From JAMQPK01 sp963761975 (GTDB lineage: Bacteria; Acidobacteriota; Vicinamibacteria; Vicinamibacterales; JAMQPK01): DNA of 64,000 bases. Positions within the stretch are counted from its first letter, which is position 1, and the number at the start of each line of letters is the position of its first letter. Shown here in pieces: positions 27,527-36,469 of the stretch. A program made the position numbers and the translations under genes. The notes under the pieces are model-generated. The model searched no databases and had not been told where the DNA came from. It was given only the letters and a program-made list of their open reading frames with translations. The DNA lies in contig CAVXIR010000002.1 in assembly GCA_963761975.1 (NCBI GenBank), positions 1,736,001 through 1,800,000 on the forward strand, written 5' to 3'.

Positions 27527-28885
27527 TTACTGGATGATGCGGAGACCTGTGGGCGTGTCGGGACCCGTGTTGCCGCTGCTGAGCGGCACCGCGCCGTCCT
27601 GGTAGTAACGCCACGCCCTCCAGCGGAAGAATCCACCATCATCGTCTGCGGCATGTGGCGTCACGAGCGTCCGCGTACTTCCCCGCATCACTTCGGATGG
27701 AGGCGTTCCCGCCGGTGCGGACTCCGACGCCATACTGTTGCCCGAGATTGGCGCCGGATTTGTCACACCGTCGTTGGCCGCGTTGCACGCGCATGTCGTC
27801 CCACCAGCGCCGCCGCCAAAAAGCCAGGCGACGATGCCGGCATCGCGGTAGGTGTGGAGGCGACTGCGCGATGGCTCGTCGAGGAACCACTCGGGGCGAT
27901 TGTCCTGATAATGGGCCCACGTATTGTTGACCGCACGCATCTTCGTGTTGCCAAGCGGAATCTGCCACATCACGATGCGCTTGCTGGTCGTCGATGAGAC
28001 GCGGCCCAGAAAGCGCGCCAGGCGACGGAAGTCCTCGGCGTCCATCCAGCGCTGCCCACCGTCGCCGTACACATGTTGGTAGAACGCGGCGTCGCGGTCG
28101 CTGAACTCAGCAAAAGCGATATCGAAGTTGGCGGCGAGCGAGCTGTAGAAAGCGGCCGCGCGCGACCCAAGCGCGTCGACCGTCGCGTCAGGGGGATTCG
28201 ACAGGATGATGTCGTTGCCCGTGCCCCACACACTGATGTGATAGCCGATGACGACGTTCGGTGCGTAGGTGTCCCGCAGTCTGAGCACGGCGCGAGCGAA
28301 TCCCAAGACGTTACTGGGGAGCCCGGCGAGCTCGGGCAGCGCGGTTTCCGTGACCCGCGCGGAGACAGTTGTCGCATTGTCGCCGAAGCGGTTCTGGATG
28401 AATCCCCAGAGGTCGGGCTCGACGTGCAAGACGACCATTCTTCCGGGAAAGGCACCAGCCTTCCGCAAGAAGAGCTTCAGGTCGTTGTAGTACGCTGTCA
28501 TCGTGGCGGTGTTGTTGAGGTTGTTGAAGACCGCATCGCTCTCAGAGCCTCCGCCCGGTGACGATTGCACCATCTGGTAATACGTGAAGACCGGGATGAT
28601 TCCGTTCGCGACCGAGTCTTCGATGTAGTAGCGCGGGAAGTCGCCATTGCTATTCCACGTTGCCCAGCCCGAACCGGTGTTCACGCCGCCAGCCAGGTAC
28701 TGATAACGGAACGCGAATGGCGCCGTCGCTCTCATGGCCGCGGCGCCTCCAGGGGCATCGGACATCCCGAGCTCGATCTGGTTTGGCCATCCCGCTGGCA
28801 GGGCACTCACGGTGTGGACCGGACCGATGCCAGACGCCAAGGAGAGTGTGATTGCTGTTGCCCACACGTACATCTTCATTCTCAT
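27527..28885 (-). CDS. Secreted TIM-barrel-like protein, probable glycosidase-type fold
   Basis: 452 residues with a signal peptide (MYVWATAITLSLASGIGPVH). Alternating strand/helix segments such as IIPVFTYYQMVQSSPG, MVVLHVEPDLWGFIQ, VVIGYHISVWGTGND and IVMWQIPLGNTKM suggest a (beta/alpha) barrel. Acidic residues at strand ends (HVEPD, FAEFSDRD) are candidate catalytic acids. I do not recognise an assigned family. It ends DTPTGLRIIQ, the same kind of tail as its neighbours. It is divergent from the beta-helix gene with about 180 bp between. Confidence 0.7.
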   Translation of the reverse strand: MRMKMYVWATAITLSLASGIGPVHTVSALPAGWPNQIELGMSDAPGGAAAMRATAPFAFRYQYLAGGVNTGSGWATWNSNGDFPRYYIEDSVANGIIPVFTYYQMVQSSPGGGSESDAVFNNLNNTATMTAYYNDLKLFLRKAGAFPGRMVVLHVEPDLWGFIQNRFGDNATTVSARVTETALPELAGLPSNVLGFARAVLRLRDTYAPNVVIGYHISVWGTGNDIILSNPPDATVDALGSRAAAFYSSLAANFDIAFAEFSDRDAAFYQHVYGDGGQRWMDAEDFRRLARFLGRVSSTTSKRIVMWQIPLGNTKMRAVNNTWAHYQDNRPEWFLDEPSRSRLHTYRDAGIVAWLFGGGAGGTTCACNAANDGVTNPAPISGNSMASESAPAGTPPSEVMRGSTRTLVTPHAADDDGGFFRWRAWRYYQDGAVPLSSGNTGPDTPTGLRIIQ

Positions 28886-29064
28886 TGGGAACTTTCCGGG
28901 GGAGCGTGCGGGGTGGGGGCGACTTCAGGATACTCGCGGATGGCGCGGCGATTCAACCCGAGATCCCGGCGAAAATTGTGAGACGGAATACAGATCTGAG
29001 TTTCGCGAGCGGAGCCGGGACGCAGTAAAACTGCGTCGGCCCGTGGCAGTGGCCTTGCTTCCAA

Positions 29065-30345
29065 GTGCCTCCGCCAAGACCTCAGATGCCTCGATGTTTG
29101 ACGACATGCGTCACCGCGCTTGTGGCCGCGCTCTTACTGCATCCGGGCGTGGCCACGGGCGGTCCGGCCGTGCCGCCAGCTCCGTTGCCCGCGCCGTCTG
29201 GCCAGATCATCCAAGTAAGCACGGTGGCGCAACTCCAGAACGCGGTTGCGGGAATCGCGTCGAACACGACAATTGTGATCGGCCCGGGCACGTACAACCT
29301 CTCGACAACGCTGTACATCAACGGCAGCTTCACCAACGTCGGCATCCGGGGAGCGACCGGCAGACGCGATGACGTCGTGCTGGTTGGCAAAGGCATGAAC
29401 GGTGCGACCGACGGCGGCGTGCCGTTCGGCATTTGGGTGGGCGGCAACGTGCAGGGCGTGACGATCGCGCATCTGACGATCCGCGACGTGTACTATCACC
29501 CGATCATGCTGAATGCGGGCGCGCAATCGCCGCTCATCCATAACGTCCGGCTGGTCAACGCGGGGCAGCAGCTCTTGAAGTCGAGCCCCGATGGAGCTGG
29601 CGGCGGCGTCGACAATGGCATCGTCGAGTACTCCGTGTTCGAGTACGACACGACCAGCCGTGATGACTATACGAACGGCGTGGACGTTCACACCGGCGAC
29701 AACTGGATCATCCGCCACAACCTGTTTCGCAACATTCGCGCGCCTCAAGGGCAGCTCGCGGGTCCGGCGATCTTGATGTGGAACCACTCTACCAATACCC
29801 TGGTTGACGGAAACACGTTCATCGACTGCCAGCGCGAGATAGCACTGGGGCTGATCGAGAGAACACCGAACGACCACTCGGGCGGCCTCATCAGGAACAA
29901 CTTCATCTATCGGAGTGGCAACGGCGATTCGGCCATTTACGTTGGCGACTCGCCAAACACGCAGGTTCTGCACAACTCCATCTTCATCTCAGGCACATAC
30001 CCCAGCCCGATCGAGTACCGCTTTCCCCACACAACGGGCGTCGTGATAGCGAACAACGTGCTGGATGGACGGGTGCAGGCACGAGATGGTGCAGGTGGAT
30101 CGGTCTCGGGCAACCATACCACCGCAACGGCGACGCTCTTTGTCAACACCGCGGTGGGTGATTTGCACCTCAGGCCGACCGCGTCCGCCATCTTGAATAG
30201 GATCGTGACGCCACTCGCCAACGCAGCAGTCGACTGGGATGGCCACGCCCGTCCAGCGGGCGCGACCGACGTCGGCGCCGACGAATTCGTGGAGGGCGCC
30301 GGGGCCCCGCTCAGCACTCCACAACGTCTGCGTATCGTCTTCTGA
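29065..30345 (+). CDS. Secreted right-handed parallel beta-helix protein
   Basis: 426 residues from GTG 29065, or 419 from ATG 29086. Signal peptide TCVTALVAALLLHPGVATG. The body shows pectate-lyase-like beta-helix coils (IVIGPGTYNLSTTLYING, TIAHLTIRDVYYHPIML, NWIIRHNLFRNI, LVDGNTFIDCQRE, GLIRNNFIYR). It probably binds or cleaves a polysaccharide; no catalytic set is certain. It ends in STPQRLRIVF. The tail and divergent position link it to the G8 and TIM-barrel genes as one secreted cluster. Confidence 0.82.
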   Translation: MPPPRPQMPRCLTTCVTALVAALLLHPGVATGGPAVPPAPLPAPSGQIIQVSTVAQLQNAVAGIASNTTIVIGPGTYNLSTTLYINGSFTNVGIRGATGRRDDVVLVGKGMNGATDGGVPFGIWVGGNVQGVTIAHLTIRDVYYHPIMLNAGAQSPLIHNVRLVNAGQQLLKSSPDGAGGGVDNGIVEYSVFEYDTTSRDDYTNGVDVHTGDNWIIRHNLFRNIRAPQGQLAGPAILMWNHSTNTLVDGNTFIDCQREIALGLIERTPNDHSGGLIRNNFIYRSGNGDSAIYVGDSPNTQVLHNSIFISGTYPSPIEYRFPHTTGVVIANNVLDGRVQARDGAGGSVSGNHTTATATLFVNTAVGDLHLRPTASAILNRIVTPLANAAVDWDGHARPAGATDVGADEFVEGAGAPLSTPQRLRIVF

Positions 30346-30484
30346 GGCGCCTTCCGACAGAACAATCACGCTCGTCGCGTACCGTTTCCAATTCGGCGGC
30401 TGTATAACTTTTCGGCTGCGGGTTGGATCGTGTAATCTACGCCGTTCTCGTCGATCACCAGTAGTTGGTCCGTGGAGGTAAGCG

Positions 30485-31889
30485 ATGTCTCGAAAACTGC
30501 TGGCCTCTCTCGCCGTTTTGCTCCTGGCCGTCTCAATGTTTGCCCACGCGCAGTCGCCGCCACCGCGACTGAACGTCCTGTTTCTGATCGCAGACGATCT
30601 GAACAATGACCTGGGTGCCTACGGCAGCACGGTTCGATCGCCGAACATTGACCGGCTGGCGGCGCGCGGAGTGCGATTCGATCGCGCCTACAGCCAATAT
30701 CCGCTGTGCAACCCGAGCCGTTCGTCGCTTCTCACGGGACGACGCCCCGACGCCACGGGTGTCGTGGCGAATCCGGGGAAAAATCCCATGTCGCCGCACT
30801 TCCGCGAGACGCTGCCCGGTGCAGTGACGCTGCCGCAGGCATTTCGCACGAACGGCTGGGTCGCGGCCCGGGTCGGCAAGCTCTATCATTATGGCGTCCC
30901 GAACAACATCGGCACTGCTGGCCTCGATGATTACCCATCGTGGGATCTCACTATCAATCCGCGCGGACGCGATCGCGAGAGTCACCCCAAGATCTTCTCG
31001 CTCCTGCCGGGACAGTTCGGCGCGACTCTCAGCTGGCTGGCCGACGAAGGACCGGATTCCGAGCAGACCGACGGCATCGCCGCGCATGAAGCCGTGCGGC
31101 TGCTCGAGCGCTTCAAGCGAGACAATCAAGCCTTCTTCCTGGCTGTTGGGTTCTACCGGCCGCACACACCGTATGTTGCGCCGAAATCGTATTTCGATCT
31201 CTACCCCATGAAAGCCATCGAGCTGCCGCGGCTCTCAGACGACGATCGGGCGCGGAGGCCGGCGCTGGCCTATCAAAGCTCCTTCAAAGAACAGGACGTC
31301 ATGACCGACGACCAGCGCCGCGCGTCCATTCAGGCCTATTGGGCGTCGATCACCTTCATGGATGCGCAGGTTGGTCACGTGCTCGACGCGCTGGATCGTC
31401 TGGGTCTTGCCGACACGTACGATCGTCGTCTTTACGAGCGATCACGGATATCACCTCGCCGACCACGGTCTGTGGCAGAAACGGAGCCTGTTCGAACGGA
31501 GCGCGAGGGTGCCGCTCATCATCGCAGTCCCACGCGCGAAGACAAGGGGCGCGGCGGCGCGCGGCCTCGCCGAGCTCGTCGACTTGTATCCGACGCTTGC
31601 TGAGCTCGCCGGCATCAAGCCCACCGGACCGCTCGACGGCGTCAGCCTCGCGCCGATGCTCGACAAACCGTCAGCGTCGGTCAAAGACGCGGCGTTCACG
31701 CAGACGCAAAACGGTTATGCGGTGCGGACCGACCGATGGCGCTACATCGAGTGGAATGCGGGGCAGGATGGCGTGCAGCTCTACGACATGGAACGCGATT
31801 CCGGCGAAACGACGAACCTGGCGCAGGACGCCCGACATGCGGAGACGGTCGCAGATCTGAAAGGCCGACTCGCCGCATACCGGCGGTGA
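30485..31889 (+). pseudogene. Sulfatase, interrupted by one frameshift
   Basis: Frame 1 starts at 30485 after GGAGGTAAGCG and encodes a signal peptide (ASLAVLLLAVSMFAHAQ), the metal-binding LIADDLNNDLGAYG and the formylglycine signature CNPSRSSLLTG. At 31415-31421 the bases ACGTACG shift the frame. The second frame continues exactly with TIVVFTSDHGYHLADHGLW and ends AAYRR at 31889. Removing one base restores a normal iduronate-2-sulfatase-like protein of about 467 residues. The short frame-1 product lacks the second metal-site DH. This is either recent decay or an assembly error. Confidence 0.87.
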
Positions 31890-31993
31890 GCGCACCGTTG
31901 TCAGTTGCGTACACCGGCCTTGCTTTGGCCCTTGCAGGCAGGCCCCAGAGCCGGGATCTCCGCTCGCGCCGCGGCATAGGAAAACTCATCGCA

Positions 31994-32872
31994 CTACGGC
32001 TTGCCCTTCCAGTTGAGGATCAGGGTAATCGCGGGCGGATCGATCGCGTCAGTCGGGGCGTTGACGAGGACTCGTTGACCATCGGCCGAGACTGCGTATT
32101 GCTGTCGTGCCGCAAAGTTCTTTTCGAACTCGGTTCGAAACAGCGGGACGGGTCGGCCGAGGGCCACGGTTCCGTTCGCCGCGAATGTCATCGGCACTGA
32201 TGTCAATCGTTGATCGGCAGCAACATAGAACAGTTCAGCACTGCGGTGTCCCCATCGCACTTGCTCGCCGCCGCCCGACGACACCGGGATCCGGTCACCC
32301 GGGCCGGGAAACGGCTGCAGATAGATCTCGTTATGACCGGACTCATTCGACTGGTAGGCAACCCACTTGCCGTCCCGAGAGAACTGCCCGTCGCGTTCGT
32401 CGAACGTCGTCTGCACGAACGGGCGAGGCGTGTGGTCGCCGGCCAGCGGCAGGTACCAGAGATCAACCGAAGACCCCGTCGACTTGGTGGTCGACCGGGT
32501 GTAGAGGAGAACGCGGCCGTCCGGGGATACGTCCGATGGGTATGTCATCTCCGGCGCCCCTTTGAACAGTAGCTGCTCGGGCTCGCCGTCGTTGGCCGAT
32601 CGTGCGTAGATGTTGGCGTTGTTCCATTGGAAGAAAATCTGGCGACCGTCGGACGACCAGATTGGACTGAAGTCGAGGGCCAGGCTCGATGTGAATCGAC
32701 TCATCGCTCCCTTTAGGTCCATCAGCCAGATATCCCAGTTTCCGCCCACGACGCGGCTGAACGCGATCCGCTGGCCGTCGGGCGACGCGCCGACGTCGCT
32801 CATAACGCGTCGTGGACAAGGCGTGAGACCTGTTGCCAGTGGTCCAAGATTACCAATCGTGATGTGCGACAT
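31994..32872 (-). pseudogene. C-terminal WD40/TolB-like remnant of a Ser/Thr kinase-type protein
   Basis: The 292-codon frame contains four to five PD40-like repeats (VGASPDGQRIAFSRVVGGNW, FSPIWSSDGRQIFFQW, YPSDVSPDGRVLLYTRS, GQFSRDGKWVAYQSNESG) and the final QYAVSADGQRVLVN, the usual tail of large acidobacterial kinase-WD40 proteins. The kinase, membrane segment and start region are missing. The N-terminus (MSHITIGNLGPLATG) does not look like a real start. I read it as a truncated remnant; a free-standing beta-propeller is possible. Confidence 0.65.
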
Positions 32873-33134
32873 TGTAAGGTGCCTCGATCGCGCGCAGGCT
32901 CCTTCATGCGATCGGGATCGACCCTGAGCGCAATCGTCCTGGGTCTCCCCAGTCGTTGGCTTGCCGCGGAGAAAAGGGCCCCGGAGAGTTCGATTCGTCG
33001 TAGGACTTTATGCTTTTCAGCAGGTTTGGGGCTGTCCTCTTATGCACTCGGGTCGGCTGGGGACGCCAGGAGATCCCCGTCGACACGATGAATGGCCAGT
33101 TGGGCCGCATTCGCTTTTCAGCTTCGGCGCCCAG
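32873..33134. other. Intergenic stretch, no gene supported
   Basis: About 260 bp between the kinase remnant and DUF2332. Only short overlapping frames without motifs are present. Composition is slightly lower in GC than the flanks. Probably decayed sequence. Confidence 0.4.
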
Positions 33135-34157
33135 CTACTCCCATCCGATCCAGCGGAGCCAATCTCCAGAATTACTCATTCGAGCAACGATGCGTTTTTC
33201 TCCGGATGGCCACATGGTCAGTTCTAACGGATAGTCACCGAGGCGCTGTCCGTGCTCCTCTGGAGTCGGTGTCGTAATCCATGCGAATCGCTTATTGCGG
33301 CCAGCGTCCTCAATGATGCCGTTCAATCGGTGACGTGAGTCCAGTGGAAGATAGATTGTCGAAATCGTCTGGAATATCACCGTGAGCGCATTGCCATCCT
33401 GGCTTGTGAGAAACTCTGGCAACACCTCAAGATAGTTCCCACGGAATAATTCCGGGGGGCACCGCCGAACGACCGCCGATGCCTGGTGAAGCCGCGCAGT
33501 CCTGGCAGGATCCCCGAGCACGAATGATTCGAGCAAGCGAACGCCTTCCTCAGAGCGCACGTCGACAGGATTGAGATCGATTCCCCGTCTACTTCGGACG
33601 TCGACTCGCTGCTGAAGCAGATCCGCAGGCACGCGGGCATCAGGTGCTTCGTCACCAGTCAACTCCAGTTCCGACCGGCGTCCGAGCCATGTGCCGTTCC
33701 GATAACGATATTGATACTGATCCCAAAAGAGGTTGAGTCCGCCGCTTGTCCCCAGCTCAAGGAGATCCAGTGGCCTGCCGCTCAGCCGCGCTACCGTGAG
33801 GAAAATGGGAAGCAGCGAAAAGCAACGCTGTGGTTCGTTCGTCTGTATGTCCTGATGGAGGACGAAGTCTGCAATCCAGTTTCGATGGACTTCGAGCGTT
33901 ATCCGGAAGGCTTCCCAAAAATCGGATTGATTTCGGTAATCAGGAACGATGCCACGCAAGATGAGCAATTGAACAGCCGCCATCAGACGATGCGGATCAT
34001 CCCAAGACGGATTCTCCGGGACGAGTGATACAGCTAAAGGGTCTTCAGCACATCGCCGCACTACGTCGGCTTCAGTCAAGCGCCCTCGTGACTCCAAGCT
34101 CTTCGCCAAAGTCTCGAACGCCTTCACCTCCGACATGGAGGGCACTCTGAGTCTCAT
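33135..34157 (-). CDS. DUF2332 family protein
   Basis: 340 residues. The stretch LDLLELGTSGGLNLFWDQY and RYRNGTWLG, the mid-part AVVRRCPPELFRG, and the late VIFQTISTIYLP fit DUF2332, whose LELGxSxGLNL element resembles a methyltransferase motif I. Function is unestablished; methyltransferase-like is an inference. GC is lower than in the neighbours, and it lies between two remnants, so it may be part of an insertion-prone zone. Confidence 0.78.
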   Translation of the reverse strand: MRLRVPSMSEVKAFETLAKSLESRGRLTEADVVRRCAEDPLAVSLVPENPSWDDPHRLMAAVQLLILRGIVPDYRNQSDFWEAFRITLEVHRNWIADFVLHQDIQTNEPQRCFSLLPIFLTVARLSGRPLDLLELGTSGGLNLFWDQYQYRYRNGTWLGRRSELELTGDEAPDARVPADLLQQRVDVRSRRGIDLNPVDVRSEEGVRLLESFVLGDPARTARLHQASAVVRRCPPELFRGNYLEVLPEFLTSQDGNALTVIFQTISTIYLPLDSRHRLNGIIEDAGRNKRFAWITTPTPEEHGQRLGDYPLELTMWPSGEKRIVARMSNSGDWLRWIGWE

Positions 34158-34322
34158 TGAGTCGTGGTGTCAACTGGCTGATCGTTCGTATAATGGATGT
34201 ACGAACGCTTCGCTCTTCTCTCTCAAGGTTTCCGCTCAATTTGCCTGACGGCGCAGCACCTCCGGTTTGTCACTGTTTCGGTATTCGATCTTTACGTTCT
34301 GCAAGTATCGCTGAACTGTTGC

Positions 34323-34605
34323 GACTTGAACCCTTCCGCGCGCTTGCTGAGGAGACTGGTGTTTCGCCGTATTGAGTTCAAATAACTTTGACGCAGCGTT
34401 GAAGCGGATAGCTCGAGAAGTGAGCACCTACTACACTCTTGGGTACTACTCCAAGAGTGGATCCCCCGGAACCATTCACCATAATCACATCGCTGTCGCG
34501 CGCAAAGATGTCACGCTTCGATTATCGGGAGCGATTTGCCGAACTGGGATTGCCGTCTCCAACAAAGCCATGAGTGATCAGACCCTCCCCATCGAACAAA
34601 GTTAG
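34323..34605 (+). pseudogene. Remnant of a VWFA-related acidobacterial protein (C-terminus)
   Basis: The frame reads NNFDAALKRIAREVSTYYTL and continues into GYYSKSG. This matches the C-terminal part of the VWFA-related acidobacterial family, where a conserved A-L-x-R-I then YxLGYYS is typical. Just upstream, in another frame, ALAEETG matches the expected preceding element, so at least one frameshift separates them. The VWA domain itself is missing. The end (VSNKAMSDQ) is unrelated. Clearly broken. Confidence 0.62.
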
Positions 34606-34709
34606 CGTCAAACTCCTCACCACCCTGAAAGGTCTCGAACGCAGATCTGCCGCTCACGCCCTTTCAGAGCAGCGAGAAAAATCGATTAAGTGCTTTGAAT
34701 CGAGCAGTA

Positions 34710-34785
34710 TGGTGAGCCGCCTCGGAATCGAACCGAGAACCCGCAGATTAAGAGTCTGCTGCTCTGCCAGTTGAGCTAGCGGCCC
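34710..34785 (-). tRNA. tRNA-Lys (anticodon CTT)
   Basis: 76 nt including an encoded CCA. The acceptor GGGCCGC pairs with GCGGCTC (one G-U). The anticodon stem GCAGA/TCTGC carries loop CTCTTAA, giving CTT. The T-arm contains GGTTCGATTCC. Confidence 0.95.
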
Positions 34786-34857
34786 ACACGGTCGGTGAAT
34801 AAACCACGATTCTATCTCAGAATTCGCAACAGATGAACATCGGCGATAACAGCAAAG

Positions 34858-34923
34858 ACAGCTGACCGACGACTGATGACCGTGACTGCCGACTAACGAC
34901 TGCTGACTGTCGACTGTCTATGT
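34858..34923 (-). repeat. Heptamer block after the protease stop codon
   Basis: Read on the minus strand it starts 6 nt after the TAG at 34924-34926. Units are ACAGTCG, ACAGTCA, GCAGTCG, TTAGTCG, GCAGTCA, then CGGTCAT, CAGTCGT, CGGTCAG after a phase slip. The period is 7 with core NAGTC. It occupies most of the interval to tRNA-Lys. No inverted half is present. Confidence 0.75.
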
Positions 34924-35865
34924 CTAGTCGTGAATGCGCTTCGCCGCGCGAAGAAACGCGGCGCCGGTGGGATCGTTGTCGGGCTCGGTGTTCATGACCG
35001 GCCGCGCATACGCGATGCGAGCCGCATCGCGCTCTGGCTGGGAAACGTCGGCGACGCCGCACCCCGAGCTCACGGGAAACATCAGCGTGCCCCTGTCGGC
35101 GGTATGCCAGAAGCCGAGCGCGTGCCCGACTTCGTGCGCGATCGTGCCAGATCGCACGCGAACGCTTCCGCACGTGCACCGGTTGTAGTTGAACTCGATG
35201 ACGCCAGGATCGGCGCCGACATACGCGCGTCCGCAGAAGTTGGCGGTCGAGTCGTTGATGAAGCCGACCACGATCCACCCACGCTCGGTGGGAGGATTGG
35301 TGCCGCGCACGAGCGTCGCGACCTGGAATTGCCCCCCCGTGAATGACGGCACTGACGAGCGGATCCCCTCCTCGATACGAAGAAGATCGCCTTCGACCAC
35401 CTTGATGCCGATGGGCATCGACGTATTGATGTAGAACTTGGGCGCGGCCGTCCAACGTCTGACGGGTTCGAGCTCGGAGGGCGCTTCAAAGCCGTTCCGG
35501 ACCAGTTGCCGATAGATCGCGCTCACGCTCGTGGGAATCAAGTCGATGATCGGGTTGTTCGTGCCGGAGCTGATTGTGGTTTCACGCGTCAAAAATCCGG
35601 AAGCCGCGAGCGTGACCCGCTGCGCCGATCTCGTGCCCGATCCGGTCAGCTCGAACAACCCCGCCGCATTGGTCTGCGTATTCAGCAGCTGCACGCCGCC
35701 AATCGGTTGCTGGGTGAGCGCGTCGATGACTTGTCCCGTCAGCGTCCAGCTCTCCGTCTGTGGCGCCGGTGTCGGCGGATCCGGCTGCGTAGGCGATGCC
35801 GGCTTCGACTTTTGACACGACGCACACATCACCGCGACCGCAAACGCGAGAAACAGCCGTCTCAT
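34924..35865 (-). CDS. Lipoprotein metzincin protease with carboxypeptidase-regulatory domain
   Basis: 313 residues from ATG 35865; a longer upstream start is less likely. The signal ends in a lipobox-like VMCASC followed by a Pro/Thr-rich linker. Residues ~45-110 are a CarboxypepD-regulatory-like domain (LTGQVIDALTQQPIGGVQLL). The catalytic part has GTIAHEVGHALGFWHT (HExxHxxGxxH) and a candidate Met-turn RGTLMFP. This is a complete metzincin site, so it is probably an active envelope-anchored metalloprotease. A heptamer repeat block begins directly after the stop codon. Confidence 0.84.
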   Translation of the reverse strand: MRRLFLAFAVAVMCASCQKSKPASPTQPDPPTPAPQTESWTLTGQVIDALTQQPIGGVQLLNTQTNAAGLFELTGSGTRSAQRVTLAASGFLTRETTISSGTNNPIIDLIPTSVSAIYRQLVRNGFEAPSELEPVRRWTAAPKFYINTSMPIGIKVVEGDLLRIEEGIRSSVPSFTGGQFQVATLVRGTNPPTERGWIVVGFINDSTANFCGRAYVGADPGVIEFNYNRCTCGSVRVRSGTIAHEVGHALGFWHTADRGTLMFPVSSGCGVADVSQPERDAARIAYARPVMNTEPDNDPTGAAFLRAAKRIHD

Positions 35866-36001
35866 CGAGACGATCGATCCCCGCAAGAATTCGGCCAGGA
35901 AGTGGGCATCACGCAAGCAGGCGACAATGCAGGATTTTGTTTGGCGAGATTCCGACGAGTTTCTGAACTGTAAGTGCCCGCGCGGGATTTGTAACTGACG
36001 C

Positions 36002-36021
36002 CGCAGGGCTAAAGCCCTGCG
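36002..36021. repeat. Perfect short hairpin upstream of the protease gene
   Basis: CGCAGGGCT - AA - AGCCCTGCG, 9-bp arms. It is followed at 36022-36060 by two imperfect copies of CTACCGTTGTCGCATGATC. No T-run follows, so a terminator is not supported; a REP-like element is more likely. Confidence 0.6.
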
Positions 36022-36146
36022 CTACCGTTGTCGCATGATCTACCGCTGTTGCATGATCGTGAATCGTGAATGAGCGCGCGCGGAGCGAGTGGGGCGTTGG
36101 GGCCCCGCGAAGCGGAGCGCGCCTTCCGGGGCCCCCGGATCAATAA

Positions 36147-36223
36147 TGGTGCGCCCGACAGGATTCGAACCTGTGGCCTACAGCTCCGGAGGCTGTCGCT
36201 CTATCCAGCTGAGCTACGGGCGC
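36147..36223 (-). tRNA. tRNA-Arg (anticodon CCG)
   Basis: 77 nt with encoded CCA. The acceptor GCGCCCG pairs with CGGGCGC. The anticodon arm ACAGC-CTCCGGA-GCTGT gives CCG. Dual-copy arrangement with the neighbouring tRNA-Arg(TCG). Confidence 0.95.
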
Positions 36224-36358
36224 TTTCGAATTGCCAATTTGCGATCGACAATTGCCGCATTGACACCGCATTGAAGCTTGCCAACCTTCGTGCACATTCA
36301 CGAGCGAGGGTTGCCTGCCTAGCCATAGCTCGCGCGGTGATTCGGCGCGAGCGAAGGC

Positions 36359-36435
36359 TGGTGCGCCCGGCAGGACTCGAACCTGCGGCCTACTGGTTCG
36401 AAGCCAGTCGCTCTATCCAACTGAGCTACGGGCGC
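36359..36435 (-). tRNA. tRNA-Arg (anticodon TCG)
   Basis: 77 nt with encoded CCA. Acceptor, D-arm and T-arm are almost the same as in the CCG tRNA 135 bp away. The anticodon arm ACTGG-CTTCGAA-CCAGT gives TCG. This looks like a tandem duplication with divergence of the anticodon arm. Confidence 0.95.
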
Positions 36436-36469
36436 GCATGCAACGAAAAATCATAACACGTGTGCGCGA

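Noticed and set aside
36002..36021. Rho-independent terminator at the CGCAGGGCT hairpin
   Set aside because: No T-run on either side, and it is upstream of, not behind, the adjacent protease gene.
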